DNA of 39,762 bases from contig CAIOLF010000051.1 of assembly GCA_903859075.1 (NCBI GenBank), forward strand, positions 1 through 39,762. Direction: 5' to 3'. Shown piece by piece: positions 1-7,770 of this stretch (its first letter is position 1; each line of letters starts with the position of its first letter). A model generated the notes under the pieces. That model was not told where the DNA came from. It saw only the letters and a list, made by a program, of their open reading frames with translations, and did not search any database. Position numbers and translations under genes: made by a program. This DNA is from Candidatus Buchananbacteria bacterium. GTDB lineage: Bacteria; Patescibacteriota; Patescibacteriia; 2-01-FULL-39-33.

Positions 1-146
1 CCCTTTTTATCCTTGGCTACAGAAATATAGATTTTCATGACGTCGCCGCAGACCGGATTCCCGACCTGGCCGATGCCGTCGGCGTTTTTTATCACTCCTT
101 GATTATGCGGATGCTGGAAATGATCCAGCACTTTCTGAGTATACAT
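1..146 (-). CDS. iscU: IscU/NifU-like Fe-S cluster scaffold (5' part only)
   Basis: The first 48 codons of a minus-strand gene run off the left edge. The N-terminus reads MYTQKVLDHFQHPHN and continues to a GNPVCGD motif, the signature of IscU/NifU N-terminal scaffold proteins. In that family the Cys of GNPxCGD (residue 33 here) and the following Asp help hold the nascent Fe-S cluster. The start ATG at 146 lies 24 bp after the stop of the Rrf2-type regulator gene on the same strand, so the two are probably co-transcribed, the usual arrangement for isc/suf control. The remaining roughly 80 codons, with the other two Cys ligands, are outside the window, so IscU versus SufU cannot be decided. Confidence 0.85.
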   Translation of the reverse strand, partial: MYTQKVLDHFQHPHNQGVIKNADGIGQVGNPVCGDVMKIYISVAKDKK

Positions 147-170
147 ATATGTTTGATCGAAAAAAAAGTA

Positions 171-572
171 TTAAATCAGATCCGACAACTTGAACTTACG
201 CAAAGTGCCGATAATATTTTTCTGCAATTCCTGCCAGACGCGCTTGGTCAGGCATTTGCCGCGTGAACAGATCATTTTTCGCGCGTCCTCACTCATGCAA
301 TAAAATAACGATAATGGCCCTTCCAAAGCCTCAACTACTTCAAAAACACTGATATTTCTTGCCGGCCGATAAATCCTATAGCCGCCAGCCATGCCCTTGG
401 AGCTTTTTACCAAATCATTGGCCTTCAACTTGGCCATAAGCTGTTCCAAATAAGAGACGGAGATATGATTTTCCTTGGCGATTTGGGCCAGTGACAACGG
501 CGTTTTGCCCTTATTCCTGGCCAAAGAAGTCATCGCTCTCATGCCATACTCCGTTTTAGTGGTAAACATCAT
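171..572 (-). CDS. Rrf2 family (IscR-like) Fe-S-responsive transcriptional regulator
   Basis: 133 residues, normal for Rrf2 proteins. The N-terminal half is a winged helix (MFTTKTEYGMRAMTSLA, then an ISVSYLEQLMAKL recognition-helix region and the GGYRIYRPA wing). Cys92, Cys102 and Cys107 match the three-Cys cluster site of IscR but with different spacing (C-x9-C-x4-C; in E. coli IscR the residues are 92, 98 and 104). It heads an operon with the IscU-like scaffold gene. A perfect 8-bp-arm palindrome just downstream of its -10 box suggests autoregulation. The start could be either of two adjacent ATGs; neither has a Shine-Dalgarno sequence. Family assignment is firm; cluster sensing is inferred. 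Confidence 0.9.
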   Translation of the reverse strand: MMFTTKTEYGMRAMTSLARNKGKTPLSLAQIAKENHISVSYLEQLMAKLKANDLVKSSKGMAGGYRIYRPARNISVFEVVEALEGPLSLFYCMSEDARKMICSRGKCLTKRVWQELQKNIIGTLRKFKLSDLI

Positions 573-592
573 AAACTAACTTTTAGAATAAC

Positions 593-611
593 TCCTAGTA
601 ATATACTAGGA
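593..611. promoter_or_regulatory. Palindromic operator of the Rrf2-type regulator
   Basis: TCCTAGTA-ATA-TACTAGGA is a perfect inverted repeat with 8-bp arms and a 3-bp centre. It sits directly downstream of the -10 box of the minus-strand promoter and upstream of the regulator start. A repressor bound here would block initiation. Rrf2 proteins typically bind such AT-rich dyads; that this regulator binds it is inferred. Confidence 0.7.
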
Positions 612-618
612 TATTATA

Positions 619-646
619 ATTATACTACTGCAAAAAGGGTTGTCAA
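619..646 (-). promoter_or_regulatory. Promoter of the Rrf2-iscU operon
   Basis: Minus strand: TTGACA (646-641), 16-nt spacer, TATAAT (624-619). A second TATAAT follows at 618-613. The -35 box overlaps the stop codon (645-643) of the upstream lipoprotein gene. Confidence 0.75.
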
Positions 647-1482
647 GGGCGGCTGGCAATAATCATTACTTTATCCCCTAATCTCATATTTTCTTCGGAC
701 ATGACGCCTTGCTGGGTTAATTTCTGGTTCCAATCATGAGTGGCGCCAATTAAGGCGGCGTAGTCGTAGCGGTAGCCATTGCCTTTGCGCGTGCCCGGAT
801 CGTTGGTAATAAATTGGCTGCTATTATAGCCCTTGATTACCAGCATATGGTATATCGGGCCTGGCGCCTTAAAATTCGGATTATGCAGATCGCGTCCGGC
901 TGCCGGTATAATGATCAGATTGCCGTTAGACAATTCATATTTTATCTGATCGGCATTAACTTCTCGGCTGATCTTGACATTAAAGCCGAAATAATCCGCC
1001 ATCACCCGCACTATTTCTTCAGCGTTTAGATCCACGCCATAGCCATTGTCCGTTTCCCACTTTACTAGGCGCTGGATTTCCTCTTCCATAATATTATTAT
1101 TCAAAGGCAGTTTTTTAAAATACTTCACCGCCATAATCATTGAAGCTTCTTCGCAGGCCTCTTCATGGAGAGCGTCCCAATTAGTAAGCGGGGCTTGGCT
1201 GGCAAAAAGCACCGGCCACTGCACTTCCGCCGGAATGCTGACTTCTTTGGCGATGCTAGTGGAAACTGGAGCAACTACGGTTTTTTTAGTGGTACTAATG
1301 GTTGTTTTTACCGCCTCAGAACTGGTTTTCATATCTTGGCCAGCGGCTGCCGTGCTGGAAACGGTCGAGGTATTAACCGTAAGAGAATCTTCTTGAACAT
1401 TAACAGTGACCATCTTGCTACTGGAACATCCGGCCAGCAGTAAAACGATGCTTGTTAAAAGAAGCGCTTTTTTTATTAGCAT
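643..1482 (-). CDS. Lipoprotein with C39-like (papain-fold) peptidase domain
   Basis: 279 residues. A signal peptide ends in the lipobox LLAGC (Cys19), so the protein should be lipid-anchored outside the membrane. A Ser/Thr-rich linker (about 20-85) precedes a C39_2-like domain. Candidate catalytic residues are Cys110 (HEEACEEAS), His212 (PIYHMLVIKGY) and Asp228 (ITNDPG), in the order expected for this fold. The domain could cleave peptides or peptidoglycan cross-links; the substrate is unknown. The gene overlaps the upstream lipoprotein gene by 7 bp, implying co-expression and possibly joint function. No Shine-Dalgarno sequence is visible, so translational coupling is likely. Confidence 0.8.
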   Translation of the reverse strand: MLIKKALLLTSIVLLLAGCSSSKMVTVNVQEDSLTVNTSTVSSTAAAGQDMKTSSEAVKTTISTTKKTVVAPVSTSIAKEVSIPAEVQWPVLFASQAPLTNWDALHEEACEEASMIMAVKYFKKLPLNNNIMEEEIQRLVKWETDNGYGVDLNAEEIVRVMADYFGFNVKISREVNADQIKYELSNGNLIIIPAAGRDLHNPNFKAPGPIYHMLVIKGYNSSQFITNDPGTRKGNGYRYDYAALIGATHDWNQKLTQQGVMSEENMRLGDKVMIIASRP

Positions 1483-2087
1483 GGTGTTTTTTTAGTATTA
1501 TGGCTTAATAAATTTTCAAAAATATTGATATTGATGATATTAATCTCCCCTTCATAGGTGGCCAGATCGCAGCATTGGCCATCGACAAAGCGATAAAGAT
1601 ACTTACCATTCTGTCCGCGAGTGAGATTAATACCCTCGATTTGCTGGACTCTTAAATAAATTTCCAGTTCGCTGTCAATTTTATAATATTCGCGGACAAA
1701 CTGGGCCATAGGGGCATTTTCCCGCAAATACAGAGCGATATCTTCACGCATAACTCCTGCCGGCTCGCCAAAACAAAGTCCCGGCTTATACTTTTCTACC
1801 AAATACAGCTTCATTTTTAATTTATCAGTTAGAACAATCTCCGTATTGGAGCTGGCTGCCGGCAAGCCAGCGTCCGGATAGAAATTGGCAGCCGAATCAA
1901 CGGCTGGGGCTGGCATACTGACTGTTTTTGCCTCTTGGCCAGTGGCGGTTGAGCTAGTCGTGGATACGGTGGGACTATTATCAATATCTTCCAATAACCC
2001 GGCTAATCGACCCGGCGTTTGCCATTGGCATCCAATAATAATTTGTGTAAATATAAACAAAATTAACAAAACCGCCAGTTTCTTCAT
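1476..2087 (-). CDS. Lipoprotein of unknown function
   Basis: 203 residues. A hydrophobic N-terminus ends at IIIGC, giving a lipobox Cys20. A low-complexity Ser/Thr/Ala linker (about 35-80) resembles that of the next gene (both carry a TA..GQ(E/D)..KT stretch), so the two may share a linker by duplication. The C-terminal 110 residues contain two Cys (in QCCDLA) and no domain I recognise. It is first in a two-gene operon with the C39-like lipoprotein (7-bp overlap). It could be an inhibitor, chaperone or partner of that peptidase; this is only inferred from pairing. Confidence 0.7.
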   Translation of the reverse strand: MKKLAVLLILFIFTQIIIGCQWQTPGRLAGLLEDIDNSPTVSTTSSTATGQEAKTVSMPAPAVDSAANFYPDAGLPAASSNTEIVLTDKLKMKLYLVEKYKPGLCFGEPAGVMREDIALYLRENAPMAQFVREYYKIDSELEIYLRVQQIEGINLTRGQNGKYLYRFVDGQCCDLATYEGEINIININIFENLLSHNTKKTPC

Positions 2088-2130
2088 ATTTTTGTCTTTT
2101 TACCGCTATTAATTAACACTTTATAGCTTA

Positions 2131-2181
2131 ATTATAGTGCTTTAAAAAACTATTGACAAATAATCAAAAATTAGCTAAAAT
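2131..2181. promoter_or_regulatory. Back-to-back promoters sharing one -35 region (lipoprotein operon and rpmA)
   Basis: Plus strand: TTGACA (2153-2158), 17 nt, TAAAAT (2176-2181), for rpmA. Minus strand: TTGTCA (2159-2154), 17 nt, TATAAT (2136-2131), for the lipoprotein operon. The two -35 boxes occupy the same base pairs, so RNA polymerase cannot bind both at once. Confidence 0.7.
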
Positions 2182-2216
2182 ATTCAATGTAACCATAAAT
2201 AATAACTAGCGCAAAT

Positions 2217-2489
2217 ATGGCTCATAAAAAAGCGGGCGGCAGTACGCGTTTAGGACGAGATTCCAATGCGCAACGCTTAGGCATAAAACTATACGGCGGC
2301 CAAAAGGCGGAAGCTGGTTCCATCATAGTCAGGCAGCGCGGCACCAGATACCGCGCCGGCAAAAATACCAAAGTCGGCAAAGATGACAGCGTCTTCGCCA
2401 CCGCTTCCGGCGCCGTGAAATTCGTCAAAAAGAAAGTCAAAAAATTCACTGGCAAACTGGAATACGCCCAAATCGTCAATGTAGAATAA
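2217..2489 (+). CDS. rpmA: 50S ribosomal protein bL27
   Basis: 90 residues, typical length. It starts MAHKKAGGSTRLGRDS and continues with RLGIKLYGGQ and the GSIIVRQRGTRYRAG core, diagnostic of bL27, which lines the peptidyl-transferase region of the large subunit. The N-terminus begins directly with the mature AHKK sequence, so no leader needs removal. It is a monocistronic unit: strong TTGACA-17-TAAAAT promoter and intrinsic terminator straight after the stop. No Shine-Dalgarno sequence precedes the ATG. bL21, its usual operon partner, is not adjacent. Confidence 0.97.
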   Translation: MAHKKAGGSTRLGRDSNAQRLGIKLYGGQKAEAGSIIVRQRGTRYRAGKNTKVGKDDSVFATASGAVKFVKKKVKKFTGKLEYAQIVNVE

Positions 2490-2497
2490 ATTATTAT

Positions 2498-2530
2498 AAC
2501 AATCCTCGGTTTTTTCCGAGGATTGTTTTG
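2498..2530 (+). terminator. Intrinsic terminator of rpmA
   Basis: A perfect 12-bp stem, AACAATCCTCGG (2498-2509) with CCGAGGATTGTT (2516-2527), T6 loop, followed by T-rich sequence. Confidence 0.85.
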
Positions 2531-2610
2531 TTTTATATAAATTTAACTAAAAAGCTCCCTAGCCAAATGACAGAATTAAATCACTCCGACGGATAATAAT
2601 AATTTTGTCA

Positions 2611-2645
2611 AAAATAAATCCGCCCCAGCAATATGCATTGGGGCG
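2611..2645 (-). terminator. Intrinsic terminator of the transglycosylase gene
   Basis: A 7-bp stem CGCCCCA (2621-2627) / TGGGGCG (2639-2645); on the minus strand it is followed by GGATTTATTTTT. Apart from this hairpin, 2531-2666 holds nothing I can identify. Confidence 0.65.
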
Positions 2646-2666
2646 AATAAAAATGTGTACGACTGA

Positions 2667-3512
2667 CTAGCCGTTACCTTTGGCCAGCAGCGTCTTGTGA
2701 GCGGTAAGAACCTTGTTGGCGTAATTCTTGGCGTTGCCACTATAACCCTCGAGACTTCCCTGAAGGTCACCGGCGACTTTCAAATGGAAGCGAAGCGCTG
2801 CCGCTCCCAAACGGATGTTATTCTCCGGCTGAATGATTTTGGCGACAATCTCCTTCTCCGTTGTTTTGCGCGAATTTGCATACTTGCGCCAATTCGCTTT
2901 GCGGGCTTTCAGGGACGCGCCCTTGGCCAGCTTGCCCGGCTTGATCTGATCAAGCTCGGCTTTGAGGCCTTTCAGGATCCCCAGATCGTACTTCTTGTCG
3001 ACAAATAAAGCCGTTCTGGGCTGAACTTGCATCAGACCGTAGGCATTGGCCTTGGATTTCGCCCGCAACCGGTAGCGCGACTCAACGTGCGCTATCGCCG
3101 GCAGTATTCCTTGGGGAAGATTGTGCCTTTTCTCTTCGCTCAGAAACTGCCGTGCCATACTATACGCATCTCTTTCCAACAGCTTCGGATTATTGGCCTT
3201 GGCGTATTTCATATATGCCATTGCCAAATCACCTTCAGCATCTTCCAACCCGATTGTCAGTTCTGGCGGCAGAGACGCTCTTGGCCCCGGTTTGTTTGCT
3301 GGCGGCAGAGGCGCCTGAAGCGTAACTTCCTCAGGCGATTTGGGTGGCTGCAGAATCACTGGCTGCACCACCACAATCTGTACTGGTTGCATCGGTTGCG
3401 ATGCCGATGCCGTCTTCATATATGAGTTGTACAAAGCGGCCGAGAAGGCCACGATGGCATAAACAGCTAGACATCCGATGCCTGGCCACCTGCGTTCTGT
3501 TCCTTTTCCCAT
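2667..3512 (-). CDS. Membrane-anchored lytic transglycosylase (SLT domain)
   Basis: 281 residues from the chosen start. One N-terminal membrane segment (about 13-28), a Pro-rich periplasm-side linker (about 35-80), then an SLT/GEWL fold: catalytic Glu in AIAHVESRYR, the AYGLMQVQPRTA motif, and a late NIRLGAAALRFHL helix. A Lys-rich insertion of about 50 residues sits between the core motifs. It would cleave glycan strands of peptidoglycan. The start at 3512 was chosen over an upstream in-frame ATG (3602) because AAAGGAG stands 5 nt before it. Promoter and terminator flank it, so it is monocistronic. The strong Shine-Dalgarno sequence sets it apart from neighbouring core genes. Confidence 0.88.
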   Translation of the reverse strand: MGKGTERRWPGIGCLAVYAIVAFSAALYNSYMKTASASQPMQPVQIVVVQPVILQPPKSPEEVTLQAPLPPANKPGPRASLPPELTIGLEDAEGDLAMAYMKYAKANNPKLLERDAYSMARQFLSEEKRHNLPQGILPAIAHVESRYRLRAKSKANAYGLMQVQPRTALFVDKKYDLGILKGLKAELDQIKPGKLAKGASLKARKANWRKYANSRKTTEKEIVAKIIQPENNIRLGAAALRFHLKVAGDLQGSLEGYSGNAKNYANKVLTAHKTLLAKGNG

Positions 3513-3613
3513 GTCTTCTCCTTTGTTGCCTCGCCGTAGTATTGACAAGGGCGGTTTCAAAAGGGCCAACTTAGGCCAAGTTTTCAATTTCAACCAATTC
3601 AACTCATCGTGCC

Positions 3614-3642
3614 ATTATAGCATACATTTCACTATTTGTCAA
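3614..3642 (-). promoter_or_regulatory. Promoter of the transglycosylase gene
   Basis: Minus strand: TTGACA (3642-3637), 17-nt spacer, TATAAT (3619-3614); a consensus sigma-70-type promoter giving a leader of about 95 nt. Confidence 0.8.
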
Positions 3643-3711
3643 TAGAAAGCACAAAAAAACCAATAAAACCTACTAAAGTTTTATCTATTATCCCCCATAA
3701 AACAATAAAAA

Positions 3712-5358
3712 CTATCGTTTTGCCGCCTTTATCAGACCGAAAAATAAGGGGTGCGGACTTAGCGGCCGCGAAAGGAATTCCGGATGGAATTGCACACCGA
3801 TAAAAAACGGGTGTAGTTTCTTAGGCAATTCAATAATTTCCACCAGTTTGCCGTCCGGACTGGTGCCGGAAAAAATCAAGCCCTTCTTTTCCATCACTTG
3901 CCGGAAATCATTATTAAATTCATAGCGGTGGCGATGGCGCTCAAAAATCTTCTTCTCTCCATACAGCCGGCTAGCCAGTGTTCCCTCTTTGAGTTTGCAA
4001 GGATAGGCGCCCAGCCGCATCGTATTGCCATACTGCTTGTGCGCCAGCTTGGCCGCCTGCTCCGGCATGATATGAATCACCGGATTACGCGTCTTCGGGT
4101 TTATTTCCGTAGTATTGGCGTCCTTGAGGCCACAGACGTGACGCGCGAATTCAATCGTCGCCAGCTGCATGCCATAGCAGAGTCCTAGATAAGGAATCTT
4201 ATTTTCCCTGGCAAATTGAATCGCCGCAATCTTACCTTCCACTCCCCGGCTGCCGAAGCCGCCAGGCACGACCAAGCAGTCAAAATTTTTCAATTCTTTC
4301 AGTTTCTTCTTATCTTTTTCAAAATCATCGCTGTTAATCCATTCAATCACCGGTTTGCGTTTATTGTGCCAAGAGGCGTATTTGAGCGACTCAATAACTG
4401 AAATATAGGCGTCCGGCAGAATAAAATCGCCTGTCTCAAAATATTTGCCCACGATGCCAATACGCACCGGCGGCATTTGGCTCTTGGCCGTAGCGACCAG
4501 CTGGCGCCACTGCTTCATATCTTGTTTTTTGGCCTTTAATCCGAACTGCTTGAGAATCTTGGCGGATAAATTTTCTTTTTCAAAATTAAGCGGCACTTCA
4601 TAAACCACGTCAATGTCCGGCGCGGAAATGATGTGATCCGGCTGGACATTGCAAAATAGAGCCAGCTTGCGCTTGCGCGGCTCGTCAATCGGATGAGTGC
4701 TGCGCCCTAAGATAAAATCCGGCTGGATGCCGACGGAATTAAGCGCTTGGGCGGCAAATTGCGTCGGCTTGGTCTTCATCTCGCCTATTTTGCTGGGTAC
4801 CGGCAGATAACTGACTAAAAAAAACATTACCTTATCGGGTGACTCTAAATGCATCATGCGCGCCGCCTCCAAATATAGGATATTCTGATACTCGCCGACC
4901 GTGCCGCCGATTTCGATAATGGTAATATCCGCCTTAGCTTTTTTGGCTGCGGCCTTGATACGATGGATTATTTCATAAGGAATATGCGGCACCGCCTCGA
5001 CGCATTTACCGCCATACTCAAGATTACGCTCGCGAGCGATAACCGAACCGTACACGCGCCCAGTAGTCATATAATTGAGCCGCTCTATCTCTATGCCTAA
5101 AAATCTCTCGTAATTGCCAATGTCCTGATCGGTCTCATCGCCATCGGTAGTCACAAACACCTCGCCATGCTCCACTGGATTCATCGTGCCGGCATCGACA
5201 TTAAGATAGGGGTCAATTTTTAACGCCGTCACTATCAGGCCGCGCGCTTGCAGAATCCTGCCGATGGAGGCCGCCGCGATACCCTTGCCGACCCCGGACA
5301 TCACTCCACCCACTACAAAAATATACTTGCTCCCCTGAGGGGATTTTTTTGCTTGCAT
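3712..5358 (-). CDS. pyrG: CTP synthase
   Basis: 548 residues, normal for PyrG. It makes CTP from UTP, ATP and glutamine. The N-terminal amidoligase domain begins KYIFVVGGVMSGVGKG (P-loop) with KIDPYLNVDAGTM, EHGEVFV and DGDETDQDIGNYERF motifs. The C-terminal class I glutamine amidotransferase domain has VPGGFGSRG, the nucleophile Cys in YLGLCYGMQ, and a final GVQFHPEF His/Glu pair. The P-loop reads GGVMSGVGKG rather than the common GGVVSSLGKG. Start is at 5358, with a weak AAGGTG far upstream. It is preceded by a repeat-rich spacer and the bL9 gene on the same strand. Confidence 0.97.
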   Translation of the reverse strand: MQAKKSPQGSKYIFVVGGVMSGVGKGIAAASIGRILQARGLIVTALKIDPYLNVDAGTMNPVEHGEVFVTTDGDETDQDIGNYERFLGIEIERLNYMTTGRVYGSVIARERNLEYGGKCVEAVPHIPYEIIHRIKAAAKKAKADITIIEIGGTVGEYQNILYLEAARMMHLESPDKVMFFLVSYLPVPSKIGEMKTKPTQFAAQALNSVGIQPDFILGRSTHPIDEPRKRKLALFCNVQPDHIISAPDIDVVYEVPLNFEKENLSAKILKQFGLKAKKQDMKQWRQLVATAKSQMPPVRIGIVGKYFETGDFILPDAYISVIESLKYASWHNKRKPVIEWINSDDFEKDKKKLKELKNFDCLVVPGGFGSRGVEGKIAAIQFARENKIPYLGLCYGMQLATIEFARHVCGLKDANTTEINPKTRNPVIHIMPEQAAKLAHKQYGNTMRLGAYPCKLKEGTLASRLYGEKKIFERHRHRYEFNNDFRQVMEKKGLIFSGTSPDGKLVEIIELPKKLHPFFIGVQFHPEFLSRPLSPHPLFFGLIKAAKR

Positions 5359-5391
5359 AAAATTTTGTCACCTTAGTTACTTTATAAAATT

Positions 5392-5490
5392 CAAGAAACA
5401 AGATACGAGAAACAAATTAAATTTCTAATTACCAGTATTTTACTTAATAATCGAATTTATTATTTTTTGTATCTTGTACCTTGTTTCTTG
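5392..5490. repeat. Imperfect inverted repeat in the pyrG-rplI spacer
   Basis: Left arm CAAGAAACAAGATAC (5392-5406); right arm GTATCTTGTACCTTGTTTCTTG in two blocks (5469-5490). The outer CAAGAAACAA/TTGTTTCTTG halves pair perfectly. The arms also read as near-direct variants of a 7-10-bp unit. Spacers at 10834, 12876 and 14390 carry other sequences of the same general style. Confidence 0.6.
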
Positions 5491-5512
5491 CGCCTTGATC
5501 ATTTAACAAAGG

Positions 5513-5545
5513 AGAAACGTCCCCTGAGAGGCAGCGGACGTTTCT
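5513..5545 (-). terminator. Hairpin after rplI, probable terminator
   Basis: AGAAACGTCC (5513-5522) pairs perfectly with GGACGTTTCT (5536-5545), about 30 nt past the rplI stop. The following minus-strand tract (CCTTTGTT) is only partly T-rich, so termination may be partial. Confidence 0.55.
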
Positions 5546-5572
5546 TTATTCTCCTAATAATTTTAGGAAAAA

Positions 5573-6016
5573 TCAACCGGCAATAGCAATCACGGTTATT
5601 TCCGCCTCTAAATTATGATTCAAATTAATCTTAACAGTAAATTCACCTTCTTCTTTTATCGGCTCCGCCAGCAATATTTGCTCTTTTTTTATTTCCCAGC
5701 CCTTGTCTTTTAACTTTTTAGCAATCGCCGTAGCGCCGATAGCGGCATAAAATCTTCCCTCGCTATTGGCTTTGGTCTTAATCTCAACGATTTGTCCGTC
5801 AATCTTGGCTACTGCTTTTTCGGCATTTAGCAGATCCTTAACCGCCAATCGCGTTTTCTCTTCTGCTTGGCGCTTCAGTTTGGCGATATTCTCAGCGGTA
5901 GCCGGTTGCGCCAAATTTCCGGGCAATAAAAAATTACGGGCGTAGCCGTCAGTTGCCTCTTTGATCTCGCCTTGTTTTCCCAAACCTTTAACGTCTTTCA
6001 GAAGTATCACTTTCAT
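5573..6016 (-). CDS. rplI: 50S ribosomal protein bL9
   Basis: 147 residues, normal length. It starts MKVILLKDVKGLGKQGE and continues DGYARNFLLP, the N-terminal rRNA-binding signature, followed by a charged helix (about 40-75) and a C-terminal alpha/beta domain. An upstream in-frame ATG (6064) would add 16 residues unlike bL9, so 6016 is chosen. bL9 is absent from some CPR lineages, so its presence is a useful lineage marker here. A -10 box at 6040-6035 gives a short leader; there is no Shine-Dalgarno sequence. Confidence 0.96.
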   Translation of the reverse strand: MKVILLKDVKGLGKQGEIKEATDGYARNFLLPGNLAQPATAENIAKLKRQAEEKTRLAVKDLLNAEKAVAKIDGQIVEIKTKANSEGRFYAAIGATAIAKKLKDKGWEIKKEQILLAEPIKEEGEFTVKINLNHNLEAEITVIAIAG

Positions 6017-6034
6017 AATAAAAATTATATAAAC

Positions 6035-6064
6035 ATTATAATACTTCCGCTTAGGCGCTGGCAA
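6035..6064 (-). promoter_or_regulatory. Promoter of rplI
   Basis: Minus strand: TTGCCA (6064-6059), 18-nt spacer, TATAAT (6040-6035). A consensus TTGACA also lies further upstream (6077-6072) but is too far from this -10. Confidence 0.55.
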
Positions 6065-6091
6065 TAGTTTTTGTCAAGGCGCTAACTTAGA

Positions 6092-6117
6092 AACCCCCGC
6101 CCAGGAGGGCGGGGGTT
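6092..6117 (-). terminator. Terminator of the S41 protease gene
   Basis: A perfect 11-bp GC-rich stem AACCCCCGCCC (6092-6102) / GGGCGGGGGTT (6107-6117) with a 4-nt loop, 6 nt after the stop codon at 6124. The T tract is short. Confidence 0.75.
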
Positions 6118-6123
6118 GTTAAA

Positions 6124-7575
6124 TTATTGTCTGATAATTTCGATGGCTTTATCCAGCTGCGGGTCTCTGTCCTTATTAAAATCTTCAGGGGTCATCTCCA
6201 CCTTTATATCCGGCTCGATTCCCTGCTCGTCAATGGAGCGCCCTTTGGGCGTAAACCATTTGGCGATAGTAATCTTTACCGACGAGCCGTCATCTAGATT
6301 CACCAAATCCTGAACTGATCCTTTGCCGAAAGTCTTGGTGCCGACCAATTTGGCCTTGCCCCAATCCTGCAGGGCGCCGGAGACGATTTCCGAAGCTGAG
6401 GCGCTGCCCCCATCAACCAATACTACTGTCTTATATCCGGCAAGACGCGGAAAGCGATCGGAAGCGTGCTTAATTTCGCTGCCATCGCGCAGTTTTTCCG
6501 AAACTACCACTTCATTGCCGACCCACTCTCCGCCGACATCGATTGCCGACTGCAAGTAGCCGCCGGGGTCATTGCGCAAATCCAGAATTATATTCTTAAT
6601 ATTCTTATTGGCTGTTATTTCTACGATGGCCTTGTCAAGCAGGGGCACCGTATCTTCATTGAATTGCCGCATCTTGATATAAGCGATATCTTTGTCTTTT
6701 ATTTCCCAAGTCACGCTTTTGACCGTAATCGCATCCCTAGTGATTTCAAAATCCTTGGGCGCGTCCATCCCTTCTCGAAAAATTGTCAAGGTGACTTTTG
6801 TTCCTTTGGGTCCACGAATTAAGCTGACCGCTTCGTTAGCCGTCATGCTCTTGGTGCTAGTTCCATTGATTTTTAAAATTAAATCCTTGGGCTTTAAGCC
6901 AGCTTTTTCTGCCGGCGTATCCGGCAAGGGCGCCACGATTATCAGATTATTATTCTTGATCGCAATTTCAGCGCCGATGCCCTCAAAATTACCTTTAAGA
7001 TCCTGCTGGAATTGATTGCTGTCAGTCGGCGTCATAAAAATAGAATAAGGATCGCCGAGCGAACTGAGTATCCCCTGCAGAGCGCCATAAAAAAGCTGCG
7101 TATCCGGAATATCCTTATTGTAATATTTTTCTTTGACAATATTCCAGACTTCCCAGAACTGCTGGAAATTAACATCCTTCTTTAAGTAATCCGGCAAATT
7201 TGCAGTGCTAGTAGCGGTACTGGTAGCAGTGGAAGTGGGAATATTTAAACCTTTAATAATGATCTGATCACTAGCTTTGGCATCATTTATTATTTTGCCA
7301 CCGGCATCGCTGGCGGGCGTGAAATCAACTCCGCCGCCGGCCAGTACGCCGCCGGCAAAGGCTATAATTACAAAAATAGAGACAATCCATAAGGAAATCC
7401 TGGTCGTAATCAACCCGCTTTTACAAGCACCGGTAAAGCAGGGCTTTCTTACCGGCTGACTGCCACTTGGCGGCTGGAACGGCGACCTTGTTGCCGGCGC
7501 TGCTCGGCTAGATATGCTTGCCCGCCTATTATTCTGGCCATTGTTTACGGAGTGAATTTGTTTCATCTTTAACAT
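6124..7575 (-). CDS. ctpA: S41 family carboxy-terminal processing protease
   Basis: 483 residues. A cytoplasmic Arg/Ser/Pro-rich tail (1-55), one membrane anchor (about 58-80), a Ser/Thr linker, a helical region with GDPYSIFMTP, a PDZ domain (about 190-270) and the S41 core: LDLRNDPGGYL, catalytic Ser in VDGGSASASEI (about 393) and Lys in TFGKGSVQ (418). These proteases trim C-termini of envelope proteins or peptidoglycan hydrolases outside the membrane. The transglycosylase gene nearby is a conceivable client, but nothing shows this. An alternative start is Met4. Divergent from murA, with its own promoter. Confidence 0.93.
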   Translation of the reverse strand: MLKMKQIHSVNNGQNNRRASISSRAAPATRSPFQPPSGSQPVRKPCFTGACKSGLITTRISLWIVSIFVIIAFAGGVLAGGGVDFTPASDAGGKIINDAKASDQIIIKGLNIPTSTATSTATSTANLPDYLKKDVNFQQFWEVWNIVKEKYYNKDIPDTQLFYGALQGILSSLGDPYSIFMTPTDSNQFQQDLKGNFEGIGAEIAIKNNNLIIVAPLPDTPAEKAGLKPKDLILKINGTSTKSMTANEAVSLIRGPKGTKVTLTIFREGMDAPKDFEITRDAITVKSVTWEIKDKDIAYIKMRQFNEDTVPLLDKAIVEITANKNIKNIILDLRNDPGGYLQSAIDVGGEWVGNEVVVSEKLRDGSEIKHASDRFPRLAGYKTVVLVDGGSASASEIVSGALQDWGKAKLVGTKTFGKGSVQDLVNLDDGSSVKITIAKWFTPKGRSIDEQGIEPDIKVEMTPEDFNKDRDPQLDKAIEIIRQ

Positions 7576-7603
7576 AATTATTTGCTAATTCAATACACAT
7601 TAG

Positions 7604-7632
7604 ATTATAACAGAAAAGCAAAACTGTTGCAA
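7604..7632 (-). promoter_or_regulatory. Promoter of ctpA
   Basis: Minus strand: TTGCAA (7632-7627), 17-nt spacer, TATAAT (7609-7604). Confidence 0.7.
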
Positions 7633-7725
7633 AAGATTATTTTTACTGATTTTTTCCATCTTTTTTACCGCCAAAATTTATCCAGTCGGGTCAATAACTC
7701 TGGCCTTTATTTTTTTAATAAAAAA

Positions 7726-7734
7726 TGCTAAGAT
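7726..7734 (+). promoter_or_regulatory. Extended -10 promoter of murA
   Basis: TGCTAAGAT is an extended -10 (TGnTAAGAT) with only a poor -35 (TTTATT near 7706). The leader would be about 30 nt. Confidence 0.5.
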
Positions 7735-7770
7735 ATTACCTAGTTGAACTAATAAAAAAACCGTTAAAAT

